Assembly: GCA_009735695.1 (NCBI GenBank)
Contig: SRSL01000001.1
Location: 62,048-126,047, forward strand
DNA length: 64,000 nt
Direction of reading: 5' to 3'
Origin: Christiangramia bathymodioli
Lineage (GTDB): Bacteria; Bacteroidota; Bacteroidia; Flavobacteriales; Flavobacteriaceae
Both the position numbers and the translations under genes were made by a program. The notes beneath the pieces were generated by a model. The model was not told the DNA's origin, did not search any database, and saw nothing but the letters and a program-made list of their open reading frames with translations. Numbering within the stretch: position 1 is the stretch's first letter; each line of letters opens with the position of its first letter. Of the stretch, positions 1 to 8,245 are shown piece by piece.

Positions 1-672
1 TACAAAAAGCACCGTTCTACCTTCACCACTGGAGAGGTCCTGCATTTTCCCTAAAGCTTTTTTCTGAAAATCGGCATCGCCTACCGCCAATACCTCATCT
101 ACGACCAGTATCTCAGGCTCAAGGTGAGCGGCGACGGCAAAACCAAGCCTTACGGTCATCCCACTACTGTACCTTTTTACCGGGGTATCTATATATTTTT
201 CACAACCAGAAAAGTCAATGATCTCATCCAACTTCGATTTAATTTCTGTTTTGGTCATTCCAAGAACGGCACCGTTCATGAAAATATTCTCGCGTCCTGT
301 AAGCTCTCCATGAAACCCGGTACCCACTTCCAGCAGGGAGGCTATACGTCCACGGGTTTTAATACTGCCTGTGGTTGGTGAAGTTACCCTGGATAGCAAC
401 TTTAACAAGGTAGACTTTCCTGCACCATTCTTACCAATGATCCCCAGTACTTCTCCCTGTTCAACCTCAAAATTAATATTCCTGAGGGCCCAGACATAGT
501 CACTGTCAGCCTTCGCTCCACGATCATTTTCTGCCCCAATCTTCAGGAAGGGATCTTCCTTTCCTCTTATTCCATACCACCAGCGTTTAAGATCATCGCC
601 TAGGGTACCCGAACCTACGGTCCCTAAACGGTATTGCTTGGAAATATTTTCAGCTTTTAGGATCGCACTCAT
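1..672 (-). CDS. Polysaccharide export ABC transporter ATPase, Wzt-like (partial)
   Basis: This is the nucleotide-binding subunit of an ABC exporter that drives transfer of a lipid-linked surface glycan across the inner membrane. 224 codons are visible from ATG 672; the C-terminal part lies beyond the window edge. Walker A (GKNGAGKST) is at residues 80-88, the ABC signature appears as YSSGM near 168-172, and Walker B with its glutamate (ILVVDE) near 188-193. The stretch before Walker A (residues 20-60, with a WWYGIRGKEDP segment) is the insertion typical of Wzt/TagH-type ATPases. It is the last visible gene of the minus-strand glycan operon, 36 nt after the FkbM gene. It probably pairs with the permease at 3290-4153, although three modification genes separate them. 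Whether a C-terminal glycan-binding domain follows cannot be seen. Confidence 0.9.
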   Translation of the reverse strand, partial: MSAILKAENISKQYRLGTVGSGTLGDDLKRWWYGIRGKEDPFLKIGAENDRGAKADSDYVWALRNINFEVEQGEVLGIIGKNGAGKSTLLKLLSRVTSPTTGSIKTRGRIASLLEVGTGFHGELTGRENIFMNGAVLGMTKTEIKSKLDEIIDFSGCEKYIDTPVKRYSSGMTVRLGFAVAAHLEPEILVVDEVLAVGDADFQKKALGKMQDLSSGEGRTVLFV

Positions 673-708
673 TCTACTTGTTCTTTTTATATAGTCTCTA
701 TGCTATTC

Positions 709-1527
709 TTACCGGTACCAAATACTAGAGAGCTCAAGCTCATCTTTGCGAGCTATATTTTTTCTATCCATTGGATGTGGTAAACTATCAATAGGTTCGG
801 TTTTGCTTATTCGGTCTTTACGAAGAAAGGTAAACTCGGCCGCTACAGGAATTTCCACCCCTTTAACCGTTCTAGAACCACAACAATTATTAGGATGAAT
901 ATGCACACATTGATGATGTATCTTCAAATTATCGAACATCCTTTTGTTTTGCTGATAAAAATAAGAAAATCCCATCGCTCCCAGGCGGTGAACCTCTATG
1001 ACTATAATACGAAATTTTTCAAGTAAGGCTGGGTCAATGTTTCCTATAATGGAATATTCATTCCCTTCAATATCCATTTGTAAAAGAAGTTCATTTTCCT
1101 TTCGCATTTCGGTCATATCCAGCCATTTTTTAATAGTTATATAATCGCCTTTATTCTTTAACCCGATGAACTTTTTAATAAAATAAAAACGTTGGTCTGT
1201 TATTGCAGGAGCTTCAACCGAAGCATCAGCCATGAAAATTTTCATACCGCGGTCTGCACAATCTTTTTCAAAACTACTACTTGGTCCTACTCCGGCAGAA
1301 AAACAGGCAGTGATCCCTTCTAGATCATCAGGAATAAGGTAGCCACCATCAAGATCTCCGCCTAACCTTATGAGGTCGAAATTAGTCCGCAATGGCTTCA
1401 ATCCATCGATTAAGAAATGAAGTTGCTGCTTACTTGGCGCAGAATAAATCCTCTGGAAGAAATTATATTTGAACCTTTTTAAATAAGATCCAAATTTTCC
1501 ACTATTAAAGGATAGAATTAGACTCAT
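709..1527 (-). CDS. FkbM family methyltransferase
   Basis: A 272-residue SAM-dependent methyltransferase of the FkbM type, which usually O-methylates sugars or other glycan parts. The FkbM core is recognisable from the glycine-rich LGGDLDGGYLIPDDL stretch (about residues 55-69), the CFSAGVGPSSSFEKD motif that follows, and LLQMDIEGNEYSII (about 148-161), which supplies the acidic residue expected near the SAM pocket. There is no signal peptide, so it should be cytoplasmic. Its ATG overlaps the stop of the upstream methyltransferase by 4 nt (ATGA), which indicates translational coupling. The context says the substrate is the exported polysaccharide; the exact sugar cannot be read from the sequence. 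Confidence 0.82.
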   Translation of the reverse strand: MSLILSFNSGKFGSYLKRFKYNFFQRIYSAPSKQQLHFLIDGLKPLRTNFDLIRLGGDLDGGYLIPDDLEGITACFSAGVGPSSSFEKDCADRGMKIFMADASVEAPAITDQRFYFIKKFIGLKNKGDYITIKKWLDMTEMRKENELLLQMDIEGNEYSIIGNIDPALLEKFRIIVIEVHRLGAMGFSYFYQQNKRMFDNLKIHHQCVHIHPNNCCGSRTVKGVEIPVAAEFTFLRKDRISKTEPIDSLPHPMDRKNIARKDELELSSIWYR

Positions 1528-2378
1528 TTTTGAATTGGCTTCTTGTAAATTATTAACTGACTACGCGTAAGATATTTATTAATCCTGGAAGGTATTTTAT
1601 TTTCAGCATTCAAGGCCCAGATCCTGTATTTTGTATTCAGGCCTCCATATGGAATTATTCTACTAAACCGTTCAAGAGCTCCAACCGGGATAATCTGGAC
1701 TTCATTGAAAATACCTTTTGAAGCTTTAGTAAAATGCCTGGAACTAAAAGATCGATCAGGATGAGGATCATTTTCCTTCCATATTTTAAATTTATTTTTA
1801 TTCAGTTTAGAGGGTCGCCCCTTTACAGGTATGATCCATCTTATTTCATCCAGAATCCTACTATTAACTGCAGGTTCAAAAAACCTGGCCTCGCCCTGAT
1901 CTTTTAATAAGCGTGCGGTTTCCTTTAGAAATTCCTTTTCTTCCTCAATTGTGAGATGATGCAAGAAAGCCTTGCCTATAACAAAATCGAACTGGTTTGA
2001 TTTTAAATTGTTCTTTAAAAAATCACCCTCAACGTATTTTATTGGAAATTTGAAATCATAAGCTGCATTAAGCTTATCGATAATTACTCCGCTCGCCTTG
2101 GCGATATCATTTGCATAAACCTCTGCTCCAAGCGCCGCCATGATTGCCGCATTCACACAGTCGCCACATCCCAATTCAACAACTCTTTTTCCAGCGAGCC
2201 TATCTTTAAAATTCTGTCGATATAAGGCATTCCAGCTTGTATCCTTGGCCTGGGACCTCAACAAGAATTTATCTACATCCCTAAGCCAAACTAAAATGTT
2301 GTCAATTGATTGCCCCTCATACAATTTTTCGTAGTGAGATCTGTTTTTATCCCTATTTTCATCTGTATTGTTGCCCAT
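1524..2378 (-). CDS. Class I SAM-dependent methyltransferase
   Basis: A 284-residue methyltransferase with a canonical Rossmann motif I (VVELGCGDCVNAA, about residues 66-78), followed by an acidic strand end (ANDIA) and the post-motif FDFVIGKAFLHHL. This arrangement fits the methyltransf_11/25 group. It overlaps the pyruvyltransferase gene upstream by 1 nt (TAATG) and the FkbM gene downstream by 4 nt, so the three are a tightly coupled glycan-modification cassette. Its likely role is methylation of a sugar or lipid-linked intermediate of the polysaccharide. The substrate is unknown. Confidence 0.8.
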   Translation of the reverse strand: MGNNTDENRDKNRSHYEKLYEGQSIDNILVWLRDVDKFLLRSQAKDTSWNALYRQNFKDRLAGKRVVELGCGDCVNAAIMAALGAEVYANDIAKASGVIIDKLNAAYDFKFPIKYVEGDFLKNNLKSNQFDFVIGKAFLHHLTIEEEKEFLKETARLLKDQGEARFFEPAVNSRILDEIRWIIPVKGRPSKLNKNKFKIWKENDPHPDRSFSSRHFTKASKGIFNEVQIIPVGALERFSRIIPYGGLNTKYRIWALNAENKIPSRINKYLTRSQLIIYKKPIQK

Positions 2379-3223
2379 TAAACTGAAGAGTGATTTTTGT
2401 TGTTAAGAAATGGGCAGGAGTTCTTTAAACCGATCTTTAATTCACTAATAAGCTTAGGATCAGGCAAAGATTCGTATTTCTGGAAAAGGTCTTCAACATG
2501 GCTATCATCTGTCAAATTCAATCCATTATCAGGATTTTTGTATTCTTCCATCTGGACGGATTGATAATAGTCTTCATATTTAATATTATCCCCAAAAACC
2601 TTATTCGAAAACTGTATCCAAATCGCTGGAATCCCATAGGCATGAGGCACAATCAAACCATGCAGAGAAGAAGAAACTATTCTCCTGCAAGACAAAATTT
2701 CTGTAGTTGTTTTTTCCACATCTAAGGTCATTAAGTCAATCACCTTAATATTTTCATACTTACCGTATTTATCCTTAATAGTTTTGTAGTCCACATAGTG
2801 AGGTATAATTCCCAGTTCAAATTTCTTTTGAACCTTCGGAGAAAAGTAATCTGGTAATAAGATAGCCGTGTCACCATAAATTTCAGGACATTTATAACCT
2901 AAGTTTAAAAGGAAACTCCTTGTTTCAGGTCCTCTTACTGCTCTGAAATCTGCCTGATTTACATGATGTTTTCTATCAACTATACCACTGCCCCATACCA
3001 CGCTATGCATAGTGGCATGAGCTAGAATACTACCAGTACTTAAAAAATTTGTTTTATTCAATTTATACCATGCTTGTTTTTTAGGGTGTACCCATTTCGC
3101 ATTTTTGCCAGAAATTTTTTCTACTATGTATTTGGACAACAGATCACCATAATTCTCCTTGCTTTTTCCCATCAAGTACACTTCGCTCCACCAGAATAAA
3201 GGAATATAATTAAGGTTTTTCAT
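2378..3223 (-). CDS. Polysaccharide pyruvyl transferase family protein
   Basis: A 281-residue member of the CsaB/WcaK/PssM family, which adds pyruvate ketals to sugars of surface polymers. Supporting signs are the N-terminal NYGDLLSKYI motif, VWGSGIVDR (about residues 73-81), VRGPETRSFLL, GDTAILLPD and the C-terminal RIVSSSLHGLIVPHAYGIP block, whose SxHG element is conserved in the family. It lies between the ABC permease (66 nt upstream) and two methyltransferases, which supports modification of the exported glycan. Some family members act on other acceptors, so the pyruvyl transfer activity is an inference. Confidence 0.82.
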   Translation of the reverse strand: MKNLNYIPLFWWSEVYLMGKSKENYGDLLSKYIVEKISGKNAKWVHPKKQAWYKLNKTNFLSTGSILAHATMHSVVWGSGIVDRKHHVNQADFRAVRGPETRSFLLNLGYKCPEIYGDTAILLPDYFSPKVQKKFELGIIPHYVDYKTIKDKYGKYENIKVIDLMTLDVEKTTTEILSCRRIVSSSLHGLIVPHAYGIPAIWIQFSNKVFGDNIKYEDYYQSVQMEEYKNPDNGLNLTDDSHVEDLFQKYESLPDPKLISELKIGLKNSCPFLNNKNHSSV

Positions 3224-3289
3224 TTGATGGTATTAGAATAGAGTTTTAGCAATTGGTGTAAACTTTTAAACTAATTCAAAATCTTTTCT

Positions 3290-4153
3290 CTAAACGGTAT
3301 CGATAAAGTTTTTCTCCGTTCTATTAAAAATTACCAATCCAAAAAGAAACAGAGTAATAGATATAATTAATGTATAAAAAAATCCATACCAGCTGAAAAT
3401 ACCCGTATCTAGGATCATATATCTAAATCCTTCGATTATTTGAGTCAATGGATTATATTTAACAATCCAGGCCCACTCTGGCATTTTTTTAGAAACTTCA
3501 CTTAGTGGATATGGGACTGCAGAAAAATAGACTAAGAGGGAGGTCGCAAAACCTACAAGAACATTAAGATCCCTATATTTAGTGGTGAGAGAGGAAATAA
3601 TCATACCTAAACCTAAACCTAACAAAGCCATCATTAAAACATAAATAGGAAATAACAATAGTTTTGAATTAGGATGTATATCTACTCCACTCCATATTAC
3701 ATAAATATAGACTACGAATAATACTCCAATTTGTATCCCGAATTTAAAAAGGTTTGTAATTACATTCGATAATGGCATAATTACTCTAGGGAAATATACT
3801 TTTCCAAATATACCCGCATTACTTCTAAAGGTATCTGAAGTTCCCATAAAACATTGACTAAAATAATTCCAGGCTGTTATCCCGACCAGATTGAATAAAA
3901 AAGGAGGCACTTTACCAGTAGGAATATTGGCTATATTATTAAAAACTAGGGTAAAAGTAATAGCCGTAAACATTGGTTGTATAAAATACCATAACGGACC
4001 AAGGATAGTTTGTTTATAAACCGTAACAATATTTCTCTTGACAAATAAAAAAAGTAAATCCTTATATCTCCATATTTCCTTGAAATTAAGGTCAATTAGT
4101 TTTCGCCTAGGAGTAATTTCGTAAAGCCAATCCTTACTTTCATTTTCCATCAT
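3290..4153 (-). CDS. Polysaccharide export ABC transporter permease, Wzm-like
   Basis: A 287-residue ABC-2 type integral membrane protein. It starts with a short cytoplasmic segment, then has about six hydrophobic helices. The family feature FVKRNIVTVYKQTILGPLWYFIQPM lies around residues 36-60, and the polar RYRDLN-like loop appears as TTKYRDLNVLVGF (about 189-201). It should form the membrane channel that moves the lipid-linked polysaccharide across the inner membrane, powered by the ATPase at 1-672. It starts 2 nt after the tyrosine autokinase gene ends. Wzm usually sits next to Wzt; here three modification genes intervene. Confidence 0.88.
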   Translation of the reverse strand: MMENESKDWLYEITPRRKLIDLNFKEIWRYKDLLFLFVKRNIVTVYKQTILGPLWYFIQPMFTAITFTLVFNNIANIPTGKVPPFLFNLVGITAWNYFSQCFMGTSDTFRSNAGIFGKVYFPRVIMPLSNVITNLFKFGIQIGVLFVVYIYVIWSGVDIHPNSKLLLFPIYVLMMALLGLGLGMIISSLTTKYRDLNVLVGFATSLLVYFSAVPYPLSEVSKKMPEWAWIVKYNPLTQIIEGFRYMILDTGIFSWYGFFYTLIISITLFLFGLVIFNRTEKNFIDTV

Positions 4154-4155
4154 AT

Positions 4156-6624
4156 TTACTCAAAATTACGCATAAACTTTTTCCACGACATCTTGAGTTG
4201 ATGTATCCTGGTAGGAGCTGCGCCATAATAGCCTTTTGCGTATTTATTATATCCATATCCATATCCATATCCATAGCCATAACCATAGCCATAGCCATAT
4301 TTGGCACGGTGAACGAAATGATTTAATACAAAACTGATGTTTTTTACCTCTTGTTTGTGATATTTTTCATTGATGGTTTCCAGCATGCCTCGTTTGGTAT
4401 AATCCTGCCGGACAAGATATAAAGTAGCATCAGCATATTTAACCAGGTTAAGTGCATCAGCCACCATTCCGACTGGAGGAGTATCCAGGATGATATAGTC
4501 GTACTCTTGTTTTAATTTATTCATTAACTCATCCATCTTTTCCGTCATTAATAATTCGGAGGGATTTGGCGGGACAGGGCCGGAAGTAATCACGTCAAGA
4601 AATGGGATTTCACTAGTCTGAATAATTTCATCAACCCTCGCCTGGTCAATCAGGTAATTCACAATTCCCAGATCATTGTTCAAGTGAAAATCATCAAAGA
4701 TTTTTGGTTTTCGAAGGTCTACCCCAACCAGCACGGTTTTCTTTTCACTGAGGGCAAATACCGTAGCCAGGTTCATGGCGCAAAATGTTTTTCCTTCGCC
4801 CGATACCGAGGAAGTGATCAGGACAGTCTTTGCACCTTTCACCCCTTGCCGCTTATACATGAACTGCAAACTGGATCGCAATCCCCTGAATCCCTCAGCG
4901 ATTGAAGATTTAGGGTTTTCGTAAACTGCCAGGTTAGAATCGATCTTATTTCTACCTATCAATCCGAGAATGGGAATTGGAGATAATCGTGTTATTTCCT
5001 GAGCATTATGAATATTAGTATTTAAAAAAACCAGTAAAAAAACAAATGTCAGGGGTATAAGTCCCCCTACCATTACCGCCATCACATAATTCAGCTGAGT
5101 ATCAGGCCCAATTCGTCCACCACCGGTATCCTTGGCCTTATCGATTACCATTACATCACTAACATTTGCTGCTTTCACCAAACCAGCTTCGCTTCGCTTT
5201 TCCAGGAACATATTATAGGTACGTTCATTGATAGCGTATTTACGTTGGATCTTTAAAAGATCCTGTTCTTCCTGCGGTAATTTATTCACCTGATCCTCTA
5301 GCCTGCCAATCTTTCGGTTCAGATCATTAAGTTCCGACTGTAGCAATCCTTTAGATGAACTGATATTCTCCAACAATATCGATTTTACAGAATTGATCTG
5401 CCGGTCGATATCGGCAAATACCGGAGAATTTTCTTTTAAAGTATACTGGTAATTTCTACGCTCTTCGGCAAGCTGAATAATTTTAGAAACCCCATTTGAA
5501 ATACTACCTTCCGAAATTCCAGCTACAGAAGGAGCCGGCACTTCCGAATAGTCCTCCCGAGTAAGTAGGTAACTTTCCAAATTAGTATAATAGGCCAATT
5601 GTCGCCGAATGTTCTCCTTTTCCAAATCCAACCCGGAAAGTTGATTTGATAGCTGACTACTCTCGCTGGAAATATCCAGAATAGAATTCTGATTCCGGAA
5701 ATCATTTAATTCCTGCTCCACCGCCTTTAACTGCTCCGCCTGTACGGCCAGAGTACTATCGATAAAGCGAATAGTCTTGGTTGCAAAAAGGTTTTTCCGC
5801 TCCAGCATATTTTCACTCAGGACAGCTACCGACCCATTAAGATAATCCACTATTCTGGCCTTGTTCAGCCCGGTCTGGCTCAAATTAAGAACAGATGAAC
5901 CCTGGGATTCCGGACTTATCCCGACACTTCTATATCGTCCCACTGCAGAGTTGAAAGGAAGAAAACTGATATAAAACGGCCTATCACTTGGCTGCCCAAT
6001 TTCTGTCCTTACCACATAACCCGAAAAGAAAGGAAGGACCACATGTTCACCAAATTTAAAGTTACGATTGAATTCACCAGCTTCGGTTCTTCGGGTATCC
6101 GTCTCCTTGGTTTTATAATTGGTACGAGAGAGATTTTCAGGAATATCGGCCTGGATATTAAATTTTTCATCATCCAGTACCCTGATCTTCATCGTCACAT
6201 TATTTGCCTGGTAGGCATTCGTGTCGGCTATAATATGAAATGGGGTTTGTCCATAAACATCTACTCGTTGGTATTCTCCCTGAGCCTGATAATTGATATA
6301 GAATTGCAGTTTTTCTACGACCTCTTCATTGTGAGATCGAGAGCGTAGAATGGTCATGGCCGTATTTACCTTATCGGAAGTCCCTCCCCAATTAAAGGTA
6401 AGGCTGGTATTCGAGGTAAAAAAAGGATTTTGGTCATCCTTAATGGAAATTTGATTACCTAATCTGTACACTGGCAGCTTCCGCACATTGTTATAATAGG
6501 CTACCGCCAGACTTATACCTACTGATAACAAGATAAGTTTCCAGTAACTAATGACCTTAAGAATAAAACCCTTAAAGTCAAAAGTAGAACCTACATCGGA
6601 TATGTGATCATCTTCATGTGCCAT
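4156..6624 (-). CDS. Polysaccharide biosynthesis tyrosine autokinase (Wzc-like)
   Basis: An 822-residue polysaccharide co-polymerase fused to a BY-kinase. It has an N-terminal membrane helix (about residues 28-48), a long periplasmic coiled-coil region, a second helix (about 508-530) and a cytoplasmic kinase. Kinase motifs are Walker A SSVSGEGKT (605-613), Walker A' VGVDLRKPK (about 633-641) and Walker B ILDTPP (about 712-717). A C-terminal tyrosine cluster of eight consecutive Tyr-Gly pairs (776-791) is the probable autophosphorylation site. Such proteins control chain length and export. The ATG overlaps the stop of the Wza-like gene by 1 nt. A kinase-type co-polymerase beside a Wzm/Wzt pair is a mixed arrangement. 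Confidence 0.9.
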   Translation of the reverse strand: MAHEDDHISDVGSTFDFKGFILKVISYWKLILLSVGISLAVAYYNNVRKLPVYRLGNQISIKDDQNPFFTSNTSLTFNWGGTSDKVNTAMTILRSRSHNEEVVEKLQFYINYQAQGEYQRVDVYGQTPFHIIADTNAYQANNVTMKIRVLDDEKFNIQADIPENLSRTNYKTKETDTRRTEAGEFNRNFKFGEHVVLPFFSGYVVRTEIGQPSDRPFYISFLPFNSAVGRYRSVGISPESQGSSVLNLSQTGLNKARIVDYLNGSVAVLSENMLERKNLFATKTIRFIDSTLAVQAEQLKAVEQELNDFRNQNSILDISSESSQLSNQLSGLDLEKENIRRQLAYYTNLESYLLTREDYSEVPAPSVAGISEGSISNGVSKIIQLAEERRNYQYTLKENSPVFADIDRQINSVKSILLENISSSKGLLQSELNDLNRKIGRLEDQVNKLPQEEQDLLKIQRKYAINERTYNMFLEKRSEAGLVKAANVSDVMVIDKAKDTGGGRIGPDTQLNYVMAVMVGGLIPLTFVFLLVFLNTNIHNAQEITRLSPIPILGLIGRNKIDSNLAVYENPKSSIAEGFRGLRSSLQFMYKRQGVKGAKTVLITSSVSGEGKTFCAMNLATVFALSEKKTVLVGVDLRKPKIFDDFHLNNDLGIVNYLIDQARVDEIIQTSEIPFLDVITSGPVPPNPSELLMTEKMDELMNKLKQEYDYIILDTPPVGMVADALNLVKYADATLYLVRQDYTKRGMLETINEKYHKQEVKNISFVLNHFVHRAKYGYGYGYGYGYGYGYGYNKYAKGYYGAAPTRIHQLKMSWKKFMRNFE
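4249..4301. repeat. Hexanucleotide repeat encoding the Tyr-Gly tail of the Wzc-like kinase
   Basis: About eight near-identical 6-nt units, mostly CATATC or CATAGC on the plus strand, encode the alternating Tyr-Gly cluster. The unit is a multiple of three, so gain or loss of units would change the number of tyrosines without shifting the frame. Confidence 0.75.
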
Positions 6625-7424
6625 TACCTAGTGGATAATAAGTAGATTGAGGTTAATAAGGTTACTATTCCGGTTACAGTTCTAAAAACTTCCAGCCCCG
6701 TAGTTCCAAAACCTAAAGCCTTTCTTGGAAGCGGATTAACCACGATCATATCATTGGGTTGTATATAATAATAGGGACTTTTCATAATATCTATGTCAGT
6801 AACATCCACCATATGTACCTCTTCTCCCTGAGGATATTGCCTGATTAACTGGACATTTTGCATATCACCATATTCTGATATTCCTCCGGCATTAGCAATG
6901 GCCTCCATAATGGTCACCTGCTCCTTATAGACTACCTGGCTTCCCTGGCCAATTTCCCCAAGGGTGGTATATCGTATTCCCGCCAGTTTCACGGTAACGA
7001 ATATATTTGCCTCCTCTTTAAAATATTCTTCCAGTAATTTCTCTTCGATTTTCTTCCTGACTTCCTCCTCGGTAAATCCCAACACATTGATCTCGCCCAT
7101 GGTTGGGACGCGAATATTCCCGTGATCATCTACGGTAAAACCATCAAAATAAACACGTTCTTCCGTAGTTGCTGTAGGATTGGCTTCGCCCACCGGGTTG
7201 AACATTCCCACAAGTTCCTGGTCCAGGGCCTTTACTCTGATGCTTAAGAGATCACCTATCTGGATTCGATATGGCTTTTTTAGCTCCTGCACCTGTATGA
7301 TACTATCTACCTCTTTCTCGTGTTCCTGCAGATAAGAAATTCGTTTGGTAGATAAACAGGAGGTCAGGCAGAAGATCAAACCCAGTAAAAGCAATAAGGA
7401 TCTGTAACTCATAGGGGGCTGCAC
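6624..7424 (-). CDS. Wza-like polysaccharide export lipoprotein
   Basis: A 266-residue outer-membrane polysaccharide export protein. The N-terminus has a hydrophobic signal ending in a lipobox (LTSC, Cys 23), so the mature protein is lipid-anchored. The Poly_export domain begins near residue 53 (KPYRIQIGDLLSIRV), and a SLBB-type segment follows (LAGIRYTTLGEIGQG). A hydrophobic stretch at the C-terminus (about 245-262) may form the outer-membrane helix seen in Wza. It is the first gene of the operon and overlaps wzc by 1 nt. Partnership with the Wzc-like kinase is expected for this family pair. Confidence 0.88.
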   Translation of the reverse strand: MQPPMSYRSLLLLLGLIFCLTSCLSTKRISYLQEHEKEVDSIIQVQELKKPYRIQIGDLLSIRVKALDQELVGMFNPVGEANPTATTEERVYFDGFTVDDHGNIRVPTMGEINVLGFTEEEVRKKIEEKLLEEYFKEEANIFVTVKLAGIRYTTLGEIGQGSQVVYKEQVTIMEAIANAGGISEYGDMQNVQLIRQYPQGEEVHMVDVTDIDIMKSPYYYIQPNDMIVVNPLPRKALGFGTTGLEVFRTVTGIVTLLTSIYLLSTR

Positions 7425-7561
7425 ATAGTTTTAACAAATATAGTTTTTACAGGCTAATAATAAAATTATCGCTGAATTTTATGATTTCGTCTCTTTAGAG
7501 GAGAGTGAAAAGTGGAAAGATTAGGTTTAAGAGATTGGTTTTTGGAACTCAAAGAGAAGGC

Positions 7562-7602
7562 CGTTTCGAAGGAGTTTCAATTGTGGAACGAGTGAGAAAT
7601 CT
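7562..7602 (-). repeat. Solitary end of the GTCATTTCGA...GAGAAATCT inverted-repeat family
   Basis: This stretch begins CGTTTCGAAGGAG and ends GAGTGAGAAATCT. It matches the reverse complement of the right ends found at 22.6-23.2 kb (TTCGAAGGAG, then GAGAAATCT). No partner end or internal gene is visible nearby, so it looks like a degenerate remnant. Confidence 0.55.
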
Positions 7603-7629
7603 TGACAATACATGGTTCTTATCACATAA

Positions 7630-7654
7630 CCTCTCGACTCCGCTCGAGGTGACA
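7630..7654. repeat. REP-like palindrome, CCTCTCGA...TCGAGGTGACA family
   Basis: A 25-nt imperfect palindrome with CTCGA/TCGAG arms. The same outer words (CCTCTCGA and TCGAGGTGACA) recur at 13698-13746 with extra sequence between them, which shows a dispersed repeat. Confidence 0.6.
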
Positions 7655-7730
7655 TTTAATTTATTAACCTTAAATCACAAATAATTTAATAGCAATCAAT
7701 TTATTATTTTTTAAACTTTACAGGCGGGAA

Positions 7731-8190
7731 CAGACAACAGACAACTCCCACCTAACAACACACAAAAACCCACAACAGACAACCCACAACAAACAACACA
7801 TAACTCACAACCCACAACTGATAACTCATAACACAAACACCCACTCTCCACTTTCCTCTTTTCTCTTTCCACTTTCCACTTTCCCCTTTCCACTACCTAA
7901 CTACACAATAAAACCCACAACTCACAACACATAACCCAGAACAGACAACCCACAACAAACTCCCACTTTCCACTTTCCACTTTCCACTTTCCACTACCTA
8001 ACTACACAAAAAAACACACAATTCACAACACATAACCCAGAACAGACAACCCACAACAAACAACCCATAACCCAGAAACCACTTTCCACTCTCCACTCTC
8101 TACTACCTAACTACACAAAAAAACACACAACTCACAACTCACAACACACAACTCAAAAACCACTCTTCACTTTCCTCTCTCCACTAAAAA
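7731..8190. repeat. Degenerate heptanucleotide tandem array
   Basis: A spacer of about 460 nt is built of 7-nt words on the plus strand. Between 7776 and 7831 eight words are in perfect 7-nt register, with consensus CNNAYAA (examples CAGACAA, CCCACAA, CTGATAA). Around 7841-7896 the words become CCACTTT and close variants, and both word types then alternate to 8190. The plus strand contains almost no G. The region follows the stop of the 8246-8995 gene on the minus strand, where the words read G-rich. Apparent reading frames here translate into Cys/Val/Gly/Trp-rich strings and are artefacts. Confidence 0.85.
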
Positions 8191-8196
8191 CAACAA

Positions 8197-8228
8197 AAAA
8201 CCCCATCCTTTCGGACAGGGTTTTCTTA
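8197..8228 (-). terminator. Rho-independent terminator after the 8246 gene
   Basis: The arms AAAACCCCATCC and GGACAGGGTTTT pair with two mismatches around a TTTC loop and are flanked by A and T runs. It could work in both directions; on the minus strand it closes the 8246-8995 gene. Confidence 0.7.
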
Positions 8229-8245
8229 ATAACCGCGAAACCGCC

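Noticed and set aside
7711-7893. Open frame of about 60 codons on the minus strand
   Set aside because: It is translated heptamer array, giving a Cys/Val/Gly-rich string with no protein-like pattern. Any frame through these arrays stays open because the words rarely contain stops.
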